From an uncultured Lachnospiraceae bacterium (GTDB lineage Bacteria > Bacillota > Clostridia > Lachnospirales > Lachnospiraceae): DNA of 15,611 nt. The notes under the pieces are model-generated. The model saw only the letters and a list, made by a program, of their open reading frames with translations. It was not told the origin of the DNA and did not search any database. This document shows positions 8,101-14,458 of the stretch, in pieces (the first letter of the stretch is position 1; the number at the start of each line of letters is the position of its first letter). A program made the position numbers and the translations under genes. Location: contig CADBOW010000069.1 of the NCBI GenBank assembly GCA_902796375.1, forward strand, positions 1 to 15,611. The letters are read 5' to 3'.

Positions 8101-9300
8101 ATAGACACTAAGGCTCCGAAAGTTACAACGCAGATATCGAAGGATGGAAGTACATGGTACGACTTCGATGTGGTTGAACCGCTGGAGGAATTCCTTCAGT
8201 TCTATCCGTATGTAAGAGTTAAGGTTCAGGATGACTACGAAGATCCTGACAGTGAAACCATTGAGATGACATATTCTCCCTTTGATGATTCGGAGGGATA
8301 TACAGATACCGTTACAGGAAAGAAATATCGCCTGTCTGCATCAAAGGGCAATGAAGAAGGACAGTATGAGTTTGATTTTACTGTAAAGGACAAGGCCGGA
8401 AATGCGGGTATCAATGTGACAGGTGATCATACGGAAGAGGAAGCGGTAACCGATCTCAGGATGTGCTTCTCTGTTGATAAAACCGCACCGAAGCATAATC
8501 TGTATATTACAACACCAAAGCCGGCTGACTTTGACAAGTACAATAATACCTATAAGAATGTGGTCCGTAAGTTTAAGGACAGGGAAGATCAGGAGAATTA
8601 TAAGTACGGACAGCATTATGACGGCAGGGTTACCATCGACCTCAGTGCATATGATAACTCACTGAATTATGACGGAGACGTAACCATAGTGCACAGCTAT
8701 AAAGCACCGGGCGCCGATGCTGCCACACTCTGTCAGGAGGATGAGCATATCGAATATGCCGGGGATCATGATTGGACCGTTGGATCGAATACGCATTATA
8801 GGTACAATACGATTTATGTAGATGAACCCGGTGAACATGAGATATGGCTCAAGTCAGACGATCATTCGGATCCGGATGACGGGATTGGCGGTTATAATAC
8901 CCGTGAAGACAGTGTACATCTCTTCTTTACAATAACAGAGGCATCGGAGCCGGAGGAGCCGAAGACAGGGAAGCCCAAGACGAACCCGGAGCCGGAGCGG
9001 ACCACAGAGGAGCCGGAGCCCACTGCAGAGGAGCCGGAGCCAACCACAGAGGAGCCGGAGCCCACCACAGAGGAACCGGAGCCCACCACAGAGGCACCGA
9101 AGCCGGAACCGACCACAGAAGCGCCGAAGCCGGAGCCCGCCACTGAGGCGCCAAAGCAGGAAGCGGCTAAGCAGGAGCAGCAGCCGGGAACCGGGGATGG
9201 GACTCCGCTCACCGTTTTCTGGTTTGTGACCCTTGCAGCAGTGTCCGGTATTGGAGCCACACTGTTCCTGAAACGAAGAAACAGCAAACGGAACAAATGA
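5104..9300 (+). CDS. Large cell-wall-anchored surface protein with Ig-like repeats
   Basis: This is a 1398-residue secreted protein of unknown ligand. Residues 1-42 form a signal peptide (basic start, hydrophobic core about 16-36, likely cleavage after AEA at 40-42). Residues 43-490 are beta-rich and not recognised. From 491 on, Ig-like modules are marked by strand starts DTKAP (491), DNTPP (810), DISKP (909), DTKAP (1001) and DKTAP (1125), and by module ends such as DRAGN (587), DQAGN (894), DVSGN (986) and DKAGN (1096). Residues 1283-1358 are a Pro/Glu/Thr stalk. The end has the variant sorting motif QPGTG (1360-1364), a hydrophobic helix (about 1369-1389) and a basic tail KRRNSKRNK, the layout of a sortase substrate with Leu replaced by Gln. 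The coding sequence is more A/T-rich than its neighbours. Tandem TGA stops end it. An adhesin or matrix role is plausible but not shown. Confidence 0.85.
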   Translation: MKSNMKGCKKLKRPMIIRVEALVMAFAMVTSVLVITNRKAEAVSEMVSETTYLSGMAYKYGDAYSVHVPCDNIKFTLPEIPGQSTVSEDVVVYTNDEENAWSLTATDDLKVEHQAKKSVTTNYEWTGDTASEEGTFTITSSESGSKVATVRRTVTTTYTDNDTVIADLTGSPAVDAMDAYTIITDVPVDISIDEVTGVISDTDSGKTDSDTVFYYGDSRYSIGDDTTLLTKADADIKLAGFDDGGYQVTKYIVGEYSSEGKTLWTAGTSYSYTKNAVLVEEIKITEIGNSEHKKEIKQYVDAVNFSGVNPNHDVTVTIKSDDINARVSIDPAMTVEYSGQNSSFTVPGDIVCNDTYASYVVTVKDSLGKEQKINFAIYYGNGIPSISDDVITGANEVDGVNYVSGNSGTLEFSATAEAPDAGIVGANVEISRNSDMSNPTTVITADVSGGSISADLTKSDLNEGDNYIRVSARSDYGITTKSGRTLKLFMDTKAPQLTDPVLSQDGSIIADGTNITCVRDAEITWDLSDAVPSSGIDKVVVNRVTSDGGDSPVSESPEISGNKVSLKIPANVDHSGKTYIYKLKAYDRAGNVSQEVTKNVSFDHDTSLRISRTVKPSVKKDFAVWEDTKTVVIDYTVTSEVDIDEYAAISIDGEDRSDSAEFVKDGYKHYTYTISYSQSKTINNIIFTVKNKNGFSASDTLSVLHIDVADPQEQGITEDAKWQNSFSISGTFSDPQDGDADAVSGLSRAKYSISNSEADVSSEEISISEGQGAVDIEVPESKTAEGTGIRFDLADNANNTYSKTYTYYIDNTPPEAELTVSGKDLSNPDDYYLKNDPVITYGGSDALSGLADTDGILFRINGTEYQNVSGEKLSDIVGAISDTTEYEVELMVTDQAGNSSMQKAVFMVDISKPDITVTRSVDGEYTNSDVTVTIQIRESNLKDYVIRRNDKEVDVELTRQGDVYVGSFVVDAENYGSNRVSVEATDVSGNTSDASTSFIIDTKAPKVTTQISKDGSTWYDFDVVEPLEEFLQFYPYVRVKVQDDYEDPDSETIEMTYSPFDDSEGYTDTVTGKKYRLSASKGNEEGQYEFDFTVKDKAGNAGINVTGDHTEEEAVTDLRMCFSVDKTAPKHNLYITTPKPADFDKYNNTYKNVVRKFKDREDQENYKYGQHYDGRVTIDLSAYDNSLNYDGDVTIVHSYKAPGADAATLCQEDEHIEYAGDHDWTVGSNTHYRYNTIYVDEPGEHEIWLKSDDHSDPDDGIGGYNTREDSVHLFFTITEASEPEEPKTGKPKTNPEPERTTEEPEPTAEEPEPTTEEPEPTTEEPEPTTEAPKPEPTTEAPKPEPATEAPKQEAAKQEQQPGTGDGTPLTVFWFVTLAAVSGIGATLFLKRRNSKRNK
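9007..9144 (+). repeat. In-frame tandem repeat coding for the Pro/Glu/Thr stalk
   Basis: Four 21-base units (9007-9090) encode EEPEPTA or EEPEPTT. Two 27-base units (9091-9144) then encode EAPKPEPTT and EAPKPEPAT. Units differ at a few third positions. Such repeats can change copy number by slippage or recombination, and each unit keeps the reading frame, so stalk length may vary between strains. Confidence 0.9.
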
Positions 9301-9345
9301 TGACAAAGGTAAAAGGTAAAAGCATATTAAAAAAATGTGTTAATC

Positions 9346-9384
9346 ACCCTGCATTTATGATAGAATAGGTGCAGGGTTTTTTTT
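9346..9384 (+). terminator. Intrinsic terminator of the surface-protein gene
   Basis: CCCTGCA (9347-9353) pairs with TGCAGGG (9370-9376), extended by A9346-T9377, around a 16-base loop. Eight T follow at 9377-9384. It lies about 46 bases after the stop codon. The loop contains a -10-like box listed separately. Confidence 0.85.
9358..9366 (+). promoter_or_regulatory. Possible extended -10 promoter inside the terminator loop
   Basis: TG-A-TAGAAT (9358-9366) matches an extended -10 element (TGn plus five of six bases of TATAAT). The -35 region is poor (TGTTAA at 9338-9343). Transcription would start near 9373, in the 3' arm of the terminator, so the new RNA could not form the hairpin. Only 31 bases lie between the T run and the next gene, so a promoter for that gene must overlap the terminator or lie further upstream. 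Confidence 0.4.
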
Positions 9385-9415
9385 ATCTCAGATAACCTGA
9401 TCGGGGGGAGAAACA

Positions 9416-11050
9416 GTGAGCGAACAGGAAGGGAAGAACAAGAAGAATACTGTCAGCGAGCCGTTGGAAGAGGAAGATCTTCTGGAGAACGTTCTGGAGG
9501 ATGTGGCTACGGACAGATCATCGGAAGGGCAGGAGCGAAGGAAGAGCGAGCGAAGGATCTCAAGGGAAGTGATCAGCGGGCATGCCGGCTCCTGGGATAA
9601 ACGGGATGTAAACAGAGGAATCATCCTCACCCTTTCCCTTTGCATCGTGGTCATCTTTATGAGTCTGATCGACAAGGTGCCCGTTGTATTTGGATGGATC
9701 GGTGCATTTATCAAGGCGCTGACTCCGCTTCTGATCGGCTGCGGGATCGCATTTCTTCTGAATCCTGTGGTCAAGCTGATGAAGAAGCCTCTCAGGAAGC
9801 TGACGGGGAAGATGTGCAAGACAGGCTCCAAGGCAGACAGTCTGGCAAATATATTATCCGTGATCCTTACGGTGCTCATGTTTGTAGCGCTGCTCATCAT
9901 TATTCTGTCCATCATGCTTCCGCAGCTGAAGGACAGTATCGTAAAGCTGTATGAAAATATGCCGACCTACATGAAGAATGTGAAGGAATGGCTGGGCGGT
10001 ATCTTTAAGGACAATCAGCAGGTCATGGATGTGCTGAATAAATACCTGGATAACTTCCAGGACACCATGACCAAACTGCTCAATGACAACCTGATCCCGA
10101 ATATGGATACCATCCTTCTGAAGGTTACCTCCGGGATCATGGATATCTTCGGTATCGTGATCGACCTTTTTGTCGGTATCATCGTATCGATCTATATCCT
10201 CATCGATAAGGAGCAACTGAAGGCCAAGGCAAAGAAGATCATCTTCAGTACATTTAAGAAACAAAACGGTAATAAGATCCTGGATGCGACGGAGTATGTA
10301 AACCGTGTCTTCGGTGGATTTATCAACGGTAAGGTGATCGATTCGCTGGTTATCGGGATCTTGACCGGATTGTTCTGTGCACTGGTGGATATGCCCTACG
10401 GCGCGTTGGTTGCAGTGATCATCGGTGTCACGAATATCATTCCCTTCTTCGGACCGTTCATCGGTGCGGTTCCGTCTGCACTGCTGATCCTGGTTGAGGA
10501 TCCGAAGATGGCACTCGTCTTCATCGTCTTCATCCTGGTGCTGCAGCAGCTGGATGCGAATATCGTACAGCCCGTTGTACTGGGCGAGTCCACAGGCCTC
10601 TCGGGCCTAGGCGTACTGATCGCCATCATGGTGGGCAGCAGCCTGTTCGGTATAGTGGGTATGATCCTGTCCGTACCGGTATTTGCCATTATCTATACGG
10701 TGCTCACGATCCTTCTAAGGAACCGATTGCATAGTAAGGGCTATACAAATAAAACTGAATACTACGTGAACCTATACGGCTTCGACGAGGATGGTAATCC
10801 GATCCGCGGCGAGCGTGTGAAGAAGAAGGAAGAGAAGAAGTATCATTATATGCTGGGCTTCCTGAACAAGAAAAAGAAAAAACAGGAGCCTTCTCCGGAG
10901 ACAGATGAGAAGAATTCCGGAGTCTTTGAATATCGTCCCATCGAGGATGACTATCCGGTGATCGAAGATGAATCGTCCGGACAGGAGGAGGAAGAGAAGA
11001 AACCGGCGAAGAAAACAGCCGGAAGGGAAACGAAGAATAAAGGAGAATAG
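9416..11050 (+). CDS. AI-2E family transporter (YdbI/PerM/TqsA type) with long charged tails
   Basis: This 544-residue membrane protein carries the AI-2E family signatures NIIPFFGPFIGAVPSALL (340-357) and QQLDANIVQPVVLG (377-390). Hydrophobic stretches lie near 69-84, 99-116, 145-168, 239-262, 308-325, 329-362, 366-377 and 396-433, consistent with the eight-helix family. Family members export small molecules or ions; AI-2 is only one reported substrate, so none is assigned here. It is longer than the usual 350-400 residues: about 65 charged residues precede the first helix and about 110 highly charged residues follow the last. The start is GTG at 9416, five bases after GGGGGGAG (9403-9410). 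The gene is followed after two bases by the CbiE/CbiT-like gene, with which it forms an operon. Confidence 0.88.
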   Translation: MSEQEGKNKKNTVSEPLEEEDLLENVLEDVATDRSSEGQERRKSERRISREVISGHAGSWDKRDVNRGIILTLSLCIVVIFMSLIDKVPVVFGWIGAFIKALTPLLIGCGIAFLLNPVVKLMKKPLRKLTGKMCKTGSKADSLANILSVILTVLMFVALLIIILSIMLPQLKDSIVKLYENMPTYMKNVKEWLGGIFKDNQQVMDVLNKYLDNFQDTMTKLLNDNLIPNMDTILLKVTSGIMDIFGIVIDLFVGIIVSIYILIDKEQLKAKAKKIIFSTFKKQNGNKILDATEYVNRVFGGFINGKVIDSLVIGILTGLFCALVDMPYGALVAVIIGVTNIIPFFGPFIGAVPSALLILVEDPKMALVFIVFILVLQQLDANIVQPVVLGESTGLSGLGVLIAIMVGSSLFGIVGMILSVPVFAIIYTVLTILLRNRLHSKGYTNKTEYYVNLYGFDEDGNPIRGERVKKKEEKKYHYMLGFLNKKKKKQEPSPETDEKNSGVFEYRPIEDDYPVIEDESSGQEEEEKKPAKKTAGRETKNKGE

Positions 11051-11052
11051 AT

Positions 11053-11961
11053 ATGTCAGAGAAGAGAACAGCGTACAGCAACAAGGAAATGCTGGCCTGG
11101 ACAGCACATTTTTCCGATATCATGAATACCAGTGCTGAGAAGATCAAGCTTGTGAATATCTGCGGGAAGGAGAAGAATCTGGTTCCTACCATCGAGACCC
11201 ATAAGAGAGTTATGATCTTTGCGGACTCGACCCATGAGAATCTTTTCTATGAACTTTGGGAGAAGGGACTGGGAGAGTATAATGCCTGGTTTGCGGAGGG
11301 ACTGATCCCGAATGATAATGTAAAGCAGGGAAAAATCATGGATTTTGCAGCCCGGAAGCTGGTGAACCCTTCTGTGATCTTCATTGTAAATGAGAATACC
11401 CGTGAGAGCTACCGGATCGGAATGAAGAATGAATTCTTCAGCAAGGGAACCGTAAAATATGTGGGAAATGAGATCCGTGCAGTGATCATGAGCATGTTGG
11501 GAGTGGACTCCCATGATGTGATCGCCATCGTCAGCGGAGAGACCATCGTGATCGAATCCGCCATCATAGCCAGTGAGGGACAGATCATAGCCGTTGAGCC
11601 CAATGCCCAGGATCTGAGGACCATGGAGGAGAATATCAACAAGTTCGGGATCCATAATGTTACCATTATCCCGGATCTTTCGGAGGAATCTCTGGCGAAG
11701 ATCCCCACACCCCGTCTTTCCTTCATCGTTGCCACCAAATATCTGGAGCGGGATATCGAACGGCTTCTGAAGAAGAATCCGAAGATGCAGTTCGTGATCT
11801 ACACGCTGGAGCTGGATGTGCTTTCCGGTATCAAGGCTATCTTTGATAAGTTCAACATCCGGGATATGGAGGTGACGCAGATCACCATCAGCAAGACGGA
11901 CAAGAACAGTGTATTTGTTACACAGCCGTCGCCCTGGCTCATCACCGGAGAGATCAAATGA
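11053..11961 (+). CDS. Degenerate half-CbiE/CbiT-like protein of unknown function
   Basis: This 302-residue soluble protein appears related to the bifunctional cobalamin methyltransferase CbiET. Residues about 12-116 resemble the second half of CbiE: KLVNICGK at the place of the SLHGR motif, then a GLGEYNAWFAEGL...PND...G...D.A pattern ending SVIFIVNEN. Residues about 130-300 follow CbiT: VGNEIRAVIMSMLGV, AVEPNAQ (E182 as the ribose-binding acid), EENINKFGIHNVTII, and the ending EVTQITISK...WLITGE. The first half of CbiE is absent. The glycine-rich methyl-donor loop of CbiT (DxGxGxG) is replaced by I157-AIVSGE-T164, and the later GGSG motif by VATK (226-229), so normal methyltransferase activity is unlikely. 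The frame is intact with a good ribosome site (AGGAG, 11041-11045), suggesting a kept but altered role. No cobalamin genes are nearby. Homology is judged by eye. Confidence 0.6.
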   Translation: MSEKRTAYSNKEMLAWTAHFSDIMNTSAEKIKLVNICGKEKNLVPTIETHKRVMIFADSTHENLFYELWEKGLGEYNAWFAEGLIPNDNVKQGKIMDFAARKLVNPSVIFIVNENTRESYRIGMKNEFFSKGTVKYVGNEIRAVIMSMLGVDSHDVIAIVSGETIVIESAIIASEGQIIAVEPNAQDLRTMEENINKFGIHNVTIIPDLSEESLAKIPTPRLSFIVATKYLERDIERLLKKNPKMQFVIYTLELDVLSGIKAIFDKFNIRDMEVTQITISKTDKNSVFVTQPSPWLITGEIK

Positions 11962-11996
11962 TCCGGATGATCTGAATGACCCGGATATCCACATGC

Positions 11997-12028
11997 TTCG
12001 GAGTCTCCTTCAGAGAAGGGATGCCGAA
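11997..12028 (+). other. Weak nested hairpin after the CbiE/CbiT-like gene
   Basis: TTCGG (11997-12001) pairs with CCGAA (12024-12028), enclosing an inner hairpin CCTTC-AGA-GAAGG (12007-12019). There is no proper T run after it (AAATATATTC), so a terminator role is doubtful. It lies just before the helicase promoter. Confidence 0.3.
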
Positions 12029-12037
12029 AATATATTC

Positions 12038-12066
12038 TTGTAATCGAACATACGGTTTGGTATAAT
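12038..12066 (+). promoter_or_regulatory. Strong sigma-A-type promoter of the helicase gene
   Basis: TTGTAA (12038-12043) and a consensus TATAAT (12061-12066) stand exactly 17 bases apart. The start would be near 12073, giving a leader of about 68 bases that begins inside the hairpin at 12067-12104. Confidence 0.75.
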
Positions 12067-12104
12067 AAATCCGTCGCAGGACAGCAGATCCCGCGACGGA
12101 TTTT
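12067..12104 (+). terminator. Hairpin abutting the helicase promoter, terminator-like
   Basis: AAATCCGTCGC (12067-12077) pairs perfectly with GCGACGGATTT (12093-12103) around a 15-base loop, and the 3' arm ends in TTTT (12101-12104). For read-through from the upstream operon this is an 11-pair terminator-like structure. For RNA starting at about 12073 only the top five pairs (GTCGC/GCGAC) can form, so the same site should affect upstream and local transcripts differently. The T run is short, so efficiency is uncertain. Confidence 0.6.
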
Positions 12105-12140
12105 GGATTATGGTGCGATACGGCCGGAAAGGAGCGGGAG

Positions 12141-14315
12141 ATGCCTGGCATATTGGATGGATTAAATGAATCTCAGCGGGAAGCGGTCACCACCACTGAG
12201 GGCTTTGTGCGTGTCATAGCCGGAGCAGGAAGCGGGAAGACCAGAGCGTTGTCACACCGCTTTGCCTATCTTGTGGAAGAGCTCGGTATCCTGCCGGGAC
12301 ATATCCTGTGTGTGACATTTACAAACAAGTCCGCAAATGAAATGCGGCAGCGGATCCACCGGCTGACCGGAGACCGGGATACGGGATATATCAATACATT
12401 TCACGGCTTCTGTGTGTCCGTTCTGCAGGAGGACAGCCATGCGGTGCAGTATCCGAAGAATTTTCTGGTGCTGGACAATTCGGATATCGATGACATGCTG
12501 AAGCTGATCTATGAGGAACGGAAGCTGTCACTGCGGGACATGACCTTTGCGAATGCCAGGGATATGTTCGAAATGCGGAAGCTGAAGGAGGAACCGGATT
12601 ATTATAAGGATATGCTGTCCATGTCCCTGGAGGCTCTGCAGGAGAAATATGAGAAGGCCACGACTGTACGGGATATTCTGTTTTACGGCTATCTCTATCA
12701 GGAGAAGAAATGCTACGGCCTGGATTATAATGACCTGATCATTTTCACCCTTCATATCTTTCGGGAGAATCCGGAGATCCGGGAGAAATGGCAGAAGCGT
12801 CTGGAATATATCATGATCGATGAATTTCAGGATATCGATCCGCCCCAGTACCGGCTGATGAAGGTGCTGGCAGAGTACCATAAGAACCTTTTTGTGGTGG
12901 GGGATCCGGATCAGACCATCTACAGCTGGCGCGGCGCGGATGCCAGATTCCTTCTGGACTTTGCGGAACGGTTTCCGGGTACGAAGACCGTTTTCATGAA
13001 TGAAAACTATCGTTCCACACCTGAGATCCTGGCAGCGGTGAATTCACTGATCGACACAAACACACTCCGGATCAGGAAGGATCTGATCCCCATGCGGGAT
13101 GCGGGTGCCAGTGTTTTCTGCTATATGGCGAAGACGGCAGAGGAGGAGGCGGAGTGGATGACTGGCGAGATGCTGGCGCTTCACGGGGCAGGGGTTCCCT
13201 ACCGGGAAATGGCGGTTCTGTACCGGGCCCATTATGTGACCCGGACGGTGGAACAGGCATTGCTTCATGAGCCTGCCACGGGAAGTCCGATCCCCTATGT
13301 GATCTATTCCGGCGTTCCCTTCTATGGCAGGGCGGAGATCAAGGATGCCCTTTCCTATCTGCGGATGATCCTGTACCGGGATGATCTTTCCTTCCGGCGG
13401 ATCGCAAATGTTCCGAAACGCAATCTGGGGAAGCGGCGGATGGAATTCCTGGAACGGTATGCAAAGAAGAATTCCTGCTCTTTGTATATGGCGCTTTCCG
13501 AAAATGCAGATCAGGAGCTGTTCAGGAATACCAGGGCAAAACAGCTGATCTCCCTGATCGAACAATATGCCGGGCTGGCGGAAGGCCTTCCCGCCTCCGA
13601 ACTCCTGGCGAAGCTTCTGAATGACAGCGGATATGATGAGATGCTTCGGACCGAAGGAGCACAGGAGCGGCTGGACAATCTTTCGGAGCTGAAGCAATCC
13701 GTGTTCGAGTATGAGACCACCTGCGGAGAAGAGGCAGGTCTGGAGGATTACCTTCGCCATGCGGCCCTCTACACAAATGCAGATGCGGATGCGGGAGAGG
13801 GGGACCGAGTCCGCCTGATGACCGTGCATGCGGCAAAGGGGCTGGAGTTTCCGTATGTATTTCTCTGCGGACTGTCCGAGGGGATATTCCCTTCCCGCAG
13901 GATCCGTTCGCTGGAGGAGATGGAGGAGGAACGCCGGCTGGCCTTTGTGGCCATGACCCGGGCGAAGGACCGGCTGTACCTGTCCTGCGCGGGAGGCACG
14001 CATCATGACGGGATCTACCGCTATCCGTCCCGATTCCTTCTGGATATCGATGCTCCCCTGCTGGAGTTTGCGGAACCGCCGGCGGATACGCTGATCGAAA
14101 CCACCCGCCGGTTTATCGAGAGCGAAAGCAGACTTCTCATGCCGAAGGAGCACGGGAACCTTCTGGAGCCGGGACAGCGGGTGGAGCATATGGTATTCGG
14201 AGCGGGTTCGGTTCTGGAGGTTCATCCGAAGGAGGGCTGTTACCTGATCCGCTTTGACAGGCTGGAAACGCCCCGGGAGATCTCCTTTAAGGTGAAGATG
14301 ACTTCTCCGGAGTGA
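12141..14315 (+). CDS. UvrD/PcrA-type superfamily I DNA helicase
   Basis: This 724-residue ATP-dependent 3'-5' DNA helicase belongs to the UvrD/PcrA/Rep group, acting in repair and replication restart. All core motifs are present: Q motif LNESQREAV (8-16), Walker A AGAGSGKT (27-34), motif Ia TFTNKSANEM (59-68), motif II DEFQD (227-231), motif III GDPDQTIYSWRGAD (254-267), motif IV NENYRST (287-293), motif V VHAAKGLEF (562-570) and motif VI VAMTRAKDRL (603-612). The end (about 674-718, LEPGQRVEHMVFGAGSV) resembles the Tudor-like tail of PcrA that contacts RNA polymerase. Length matches PcrA. The 1B region (TFHGFCVSVLQED onward) differs from typical PcrA, so this may be a paralogue rather than the housekeeping pcrA; no symbol is given. 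The ATG at 12141 follows AAAGGAG (12128-12134), and the gene has its own promoter. Confidence 0.93.
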   Translation: MPGILDGLNESQREAVTTTEGFVRVIAGAGSGKTRALSHRFAYLVEELGILPGHILCVTFTNKSANEMRQRIHRLTGDRDTGYINTFHGFCVSVLQEDSHAVQYPKNFLVLDNSDIDDMLKLIYEERKLSLRDMTFANARDMFEMRKLKEEPDYYKDMLSMSLEALQEKYEKATTVRDILFYGYLYQEKKCYGLDYNDLIIFTLHIFRENPEIREKWQKRLEYIMIDEFQDIDPPQYRLMKVLAEYHKNLFVVGDPDQTIYSWRGADARFLLDFAERFPGTKTVFMNENYRSTPEILAAVNSLIDTNTLRIRKDLIPMRDAGASVFCYMAKTAEEEAEWMTGEMLALHGAGVPYREMAVLYRAHYVTRTVEQALLHEPATGSPIPYVIYSGVPFYGRAEIKDALSYLRMILYRDDLSFRRIANVPKRNLGKRRMEFLERYAKKNSCSLYMALSENADQELFRNTRAKQLISLIEQYAGLAEGLPASELLAKLLNDSGYDEMLRTEGAQERLDNLSELKQSVFEYETTCGEEAGLEDYLRHAALYTNADADAGEGDRVRLMTVHAAKGLEFPYVFLCGLSEGIFPSRRIRSLEEMEEERRLAFVAMTRAKDRLYLSCAGGTHHDGIYRYPSRFLLDIDAPLLEFAEPPADTLIETTRRFIESESRLLMPKEHGNLLEPGQRVEHMVFGAGSVLEVHPKEGCYLIRFDRLETPREISFKVKMTSPE

Positions 14316-14323
14316 TATGGTTT

Positions 14324-14365
14324 TCCCTGAGGACCCCGGGACCCCGTTTCAGGGAGATCCCTTTT
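14324..14365 (+). terminator. Possible weak terminator of the helicase gene
   Basis: TCCCTGA (14324-14330) pairs with TCAGGGA (14349-14355) around an 18-base GC-rich loop, but the T run (14362-14365) is short and six bases away. A small alternative hairpin AGGG-AGAT-CCCT (14351-14362) sits directly before TTTT. The inverted repeats are certain; termination is only likely. Confidence 0.4.
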
Positions 14366-14394
14366 CAGTGGCATCACATTTTCCTACATTTTGG

Positions 14395-14424
14395 TTGAGA
14401 AATCCCGATTCGATGTGCTATAAT
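14395..14424 (+). promoter_or_regulatory. Promoter of leuS with extended -10
   Basis: TTGAGA (14395-14400) and TATAAT (14419-14424) are separated by 18 bases, and TGC (14416-14418) makes an extended -10. The start near 14431 leaves a leader of only about 28 bases before the ATG, too short for a T-box riboswitch. Confidence 0.75.
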
Positions 14425-14458
14425 ACAGTTTCGAATTAACTCTTAGGAGGACAGGTAC

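Noticed and set aside
9007..9144. Regular repeats considered as a CRISPR array
   Set aside because: There are no unique spacers, the units are in frame and encode a Pro/Glu/Thr stalk, and no cas genes are present.
9416..11050. Assigning autoinducer-2 export to the AI-2E family gene
   Set aside because: Family membership alone does not show the substrate; members transport different compounds or ions and no luxS or lsr gene is in the window.
11053..11961. Calling this a functional CbiT/CbiET cobalamin enzyme
   Set aside because: The glycine-rich methyl-donor loop and the N-terminal half of CbiE are missing and no cobalamin genes are nearby.
13044..14225. Open frame of 393 codons on the minus strand inside the helicase gene
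   Set aside because: It is a shadow of the GC-rich helicase frame; the + strand holds all helicase motifs and the translated shadow shows no family features.
14425..14458. T-box leader upstream of leuS
   Set aside because: The predicted leader is only about 28 bases, with no specifier stem or antiterminator sequence.
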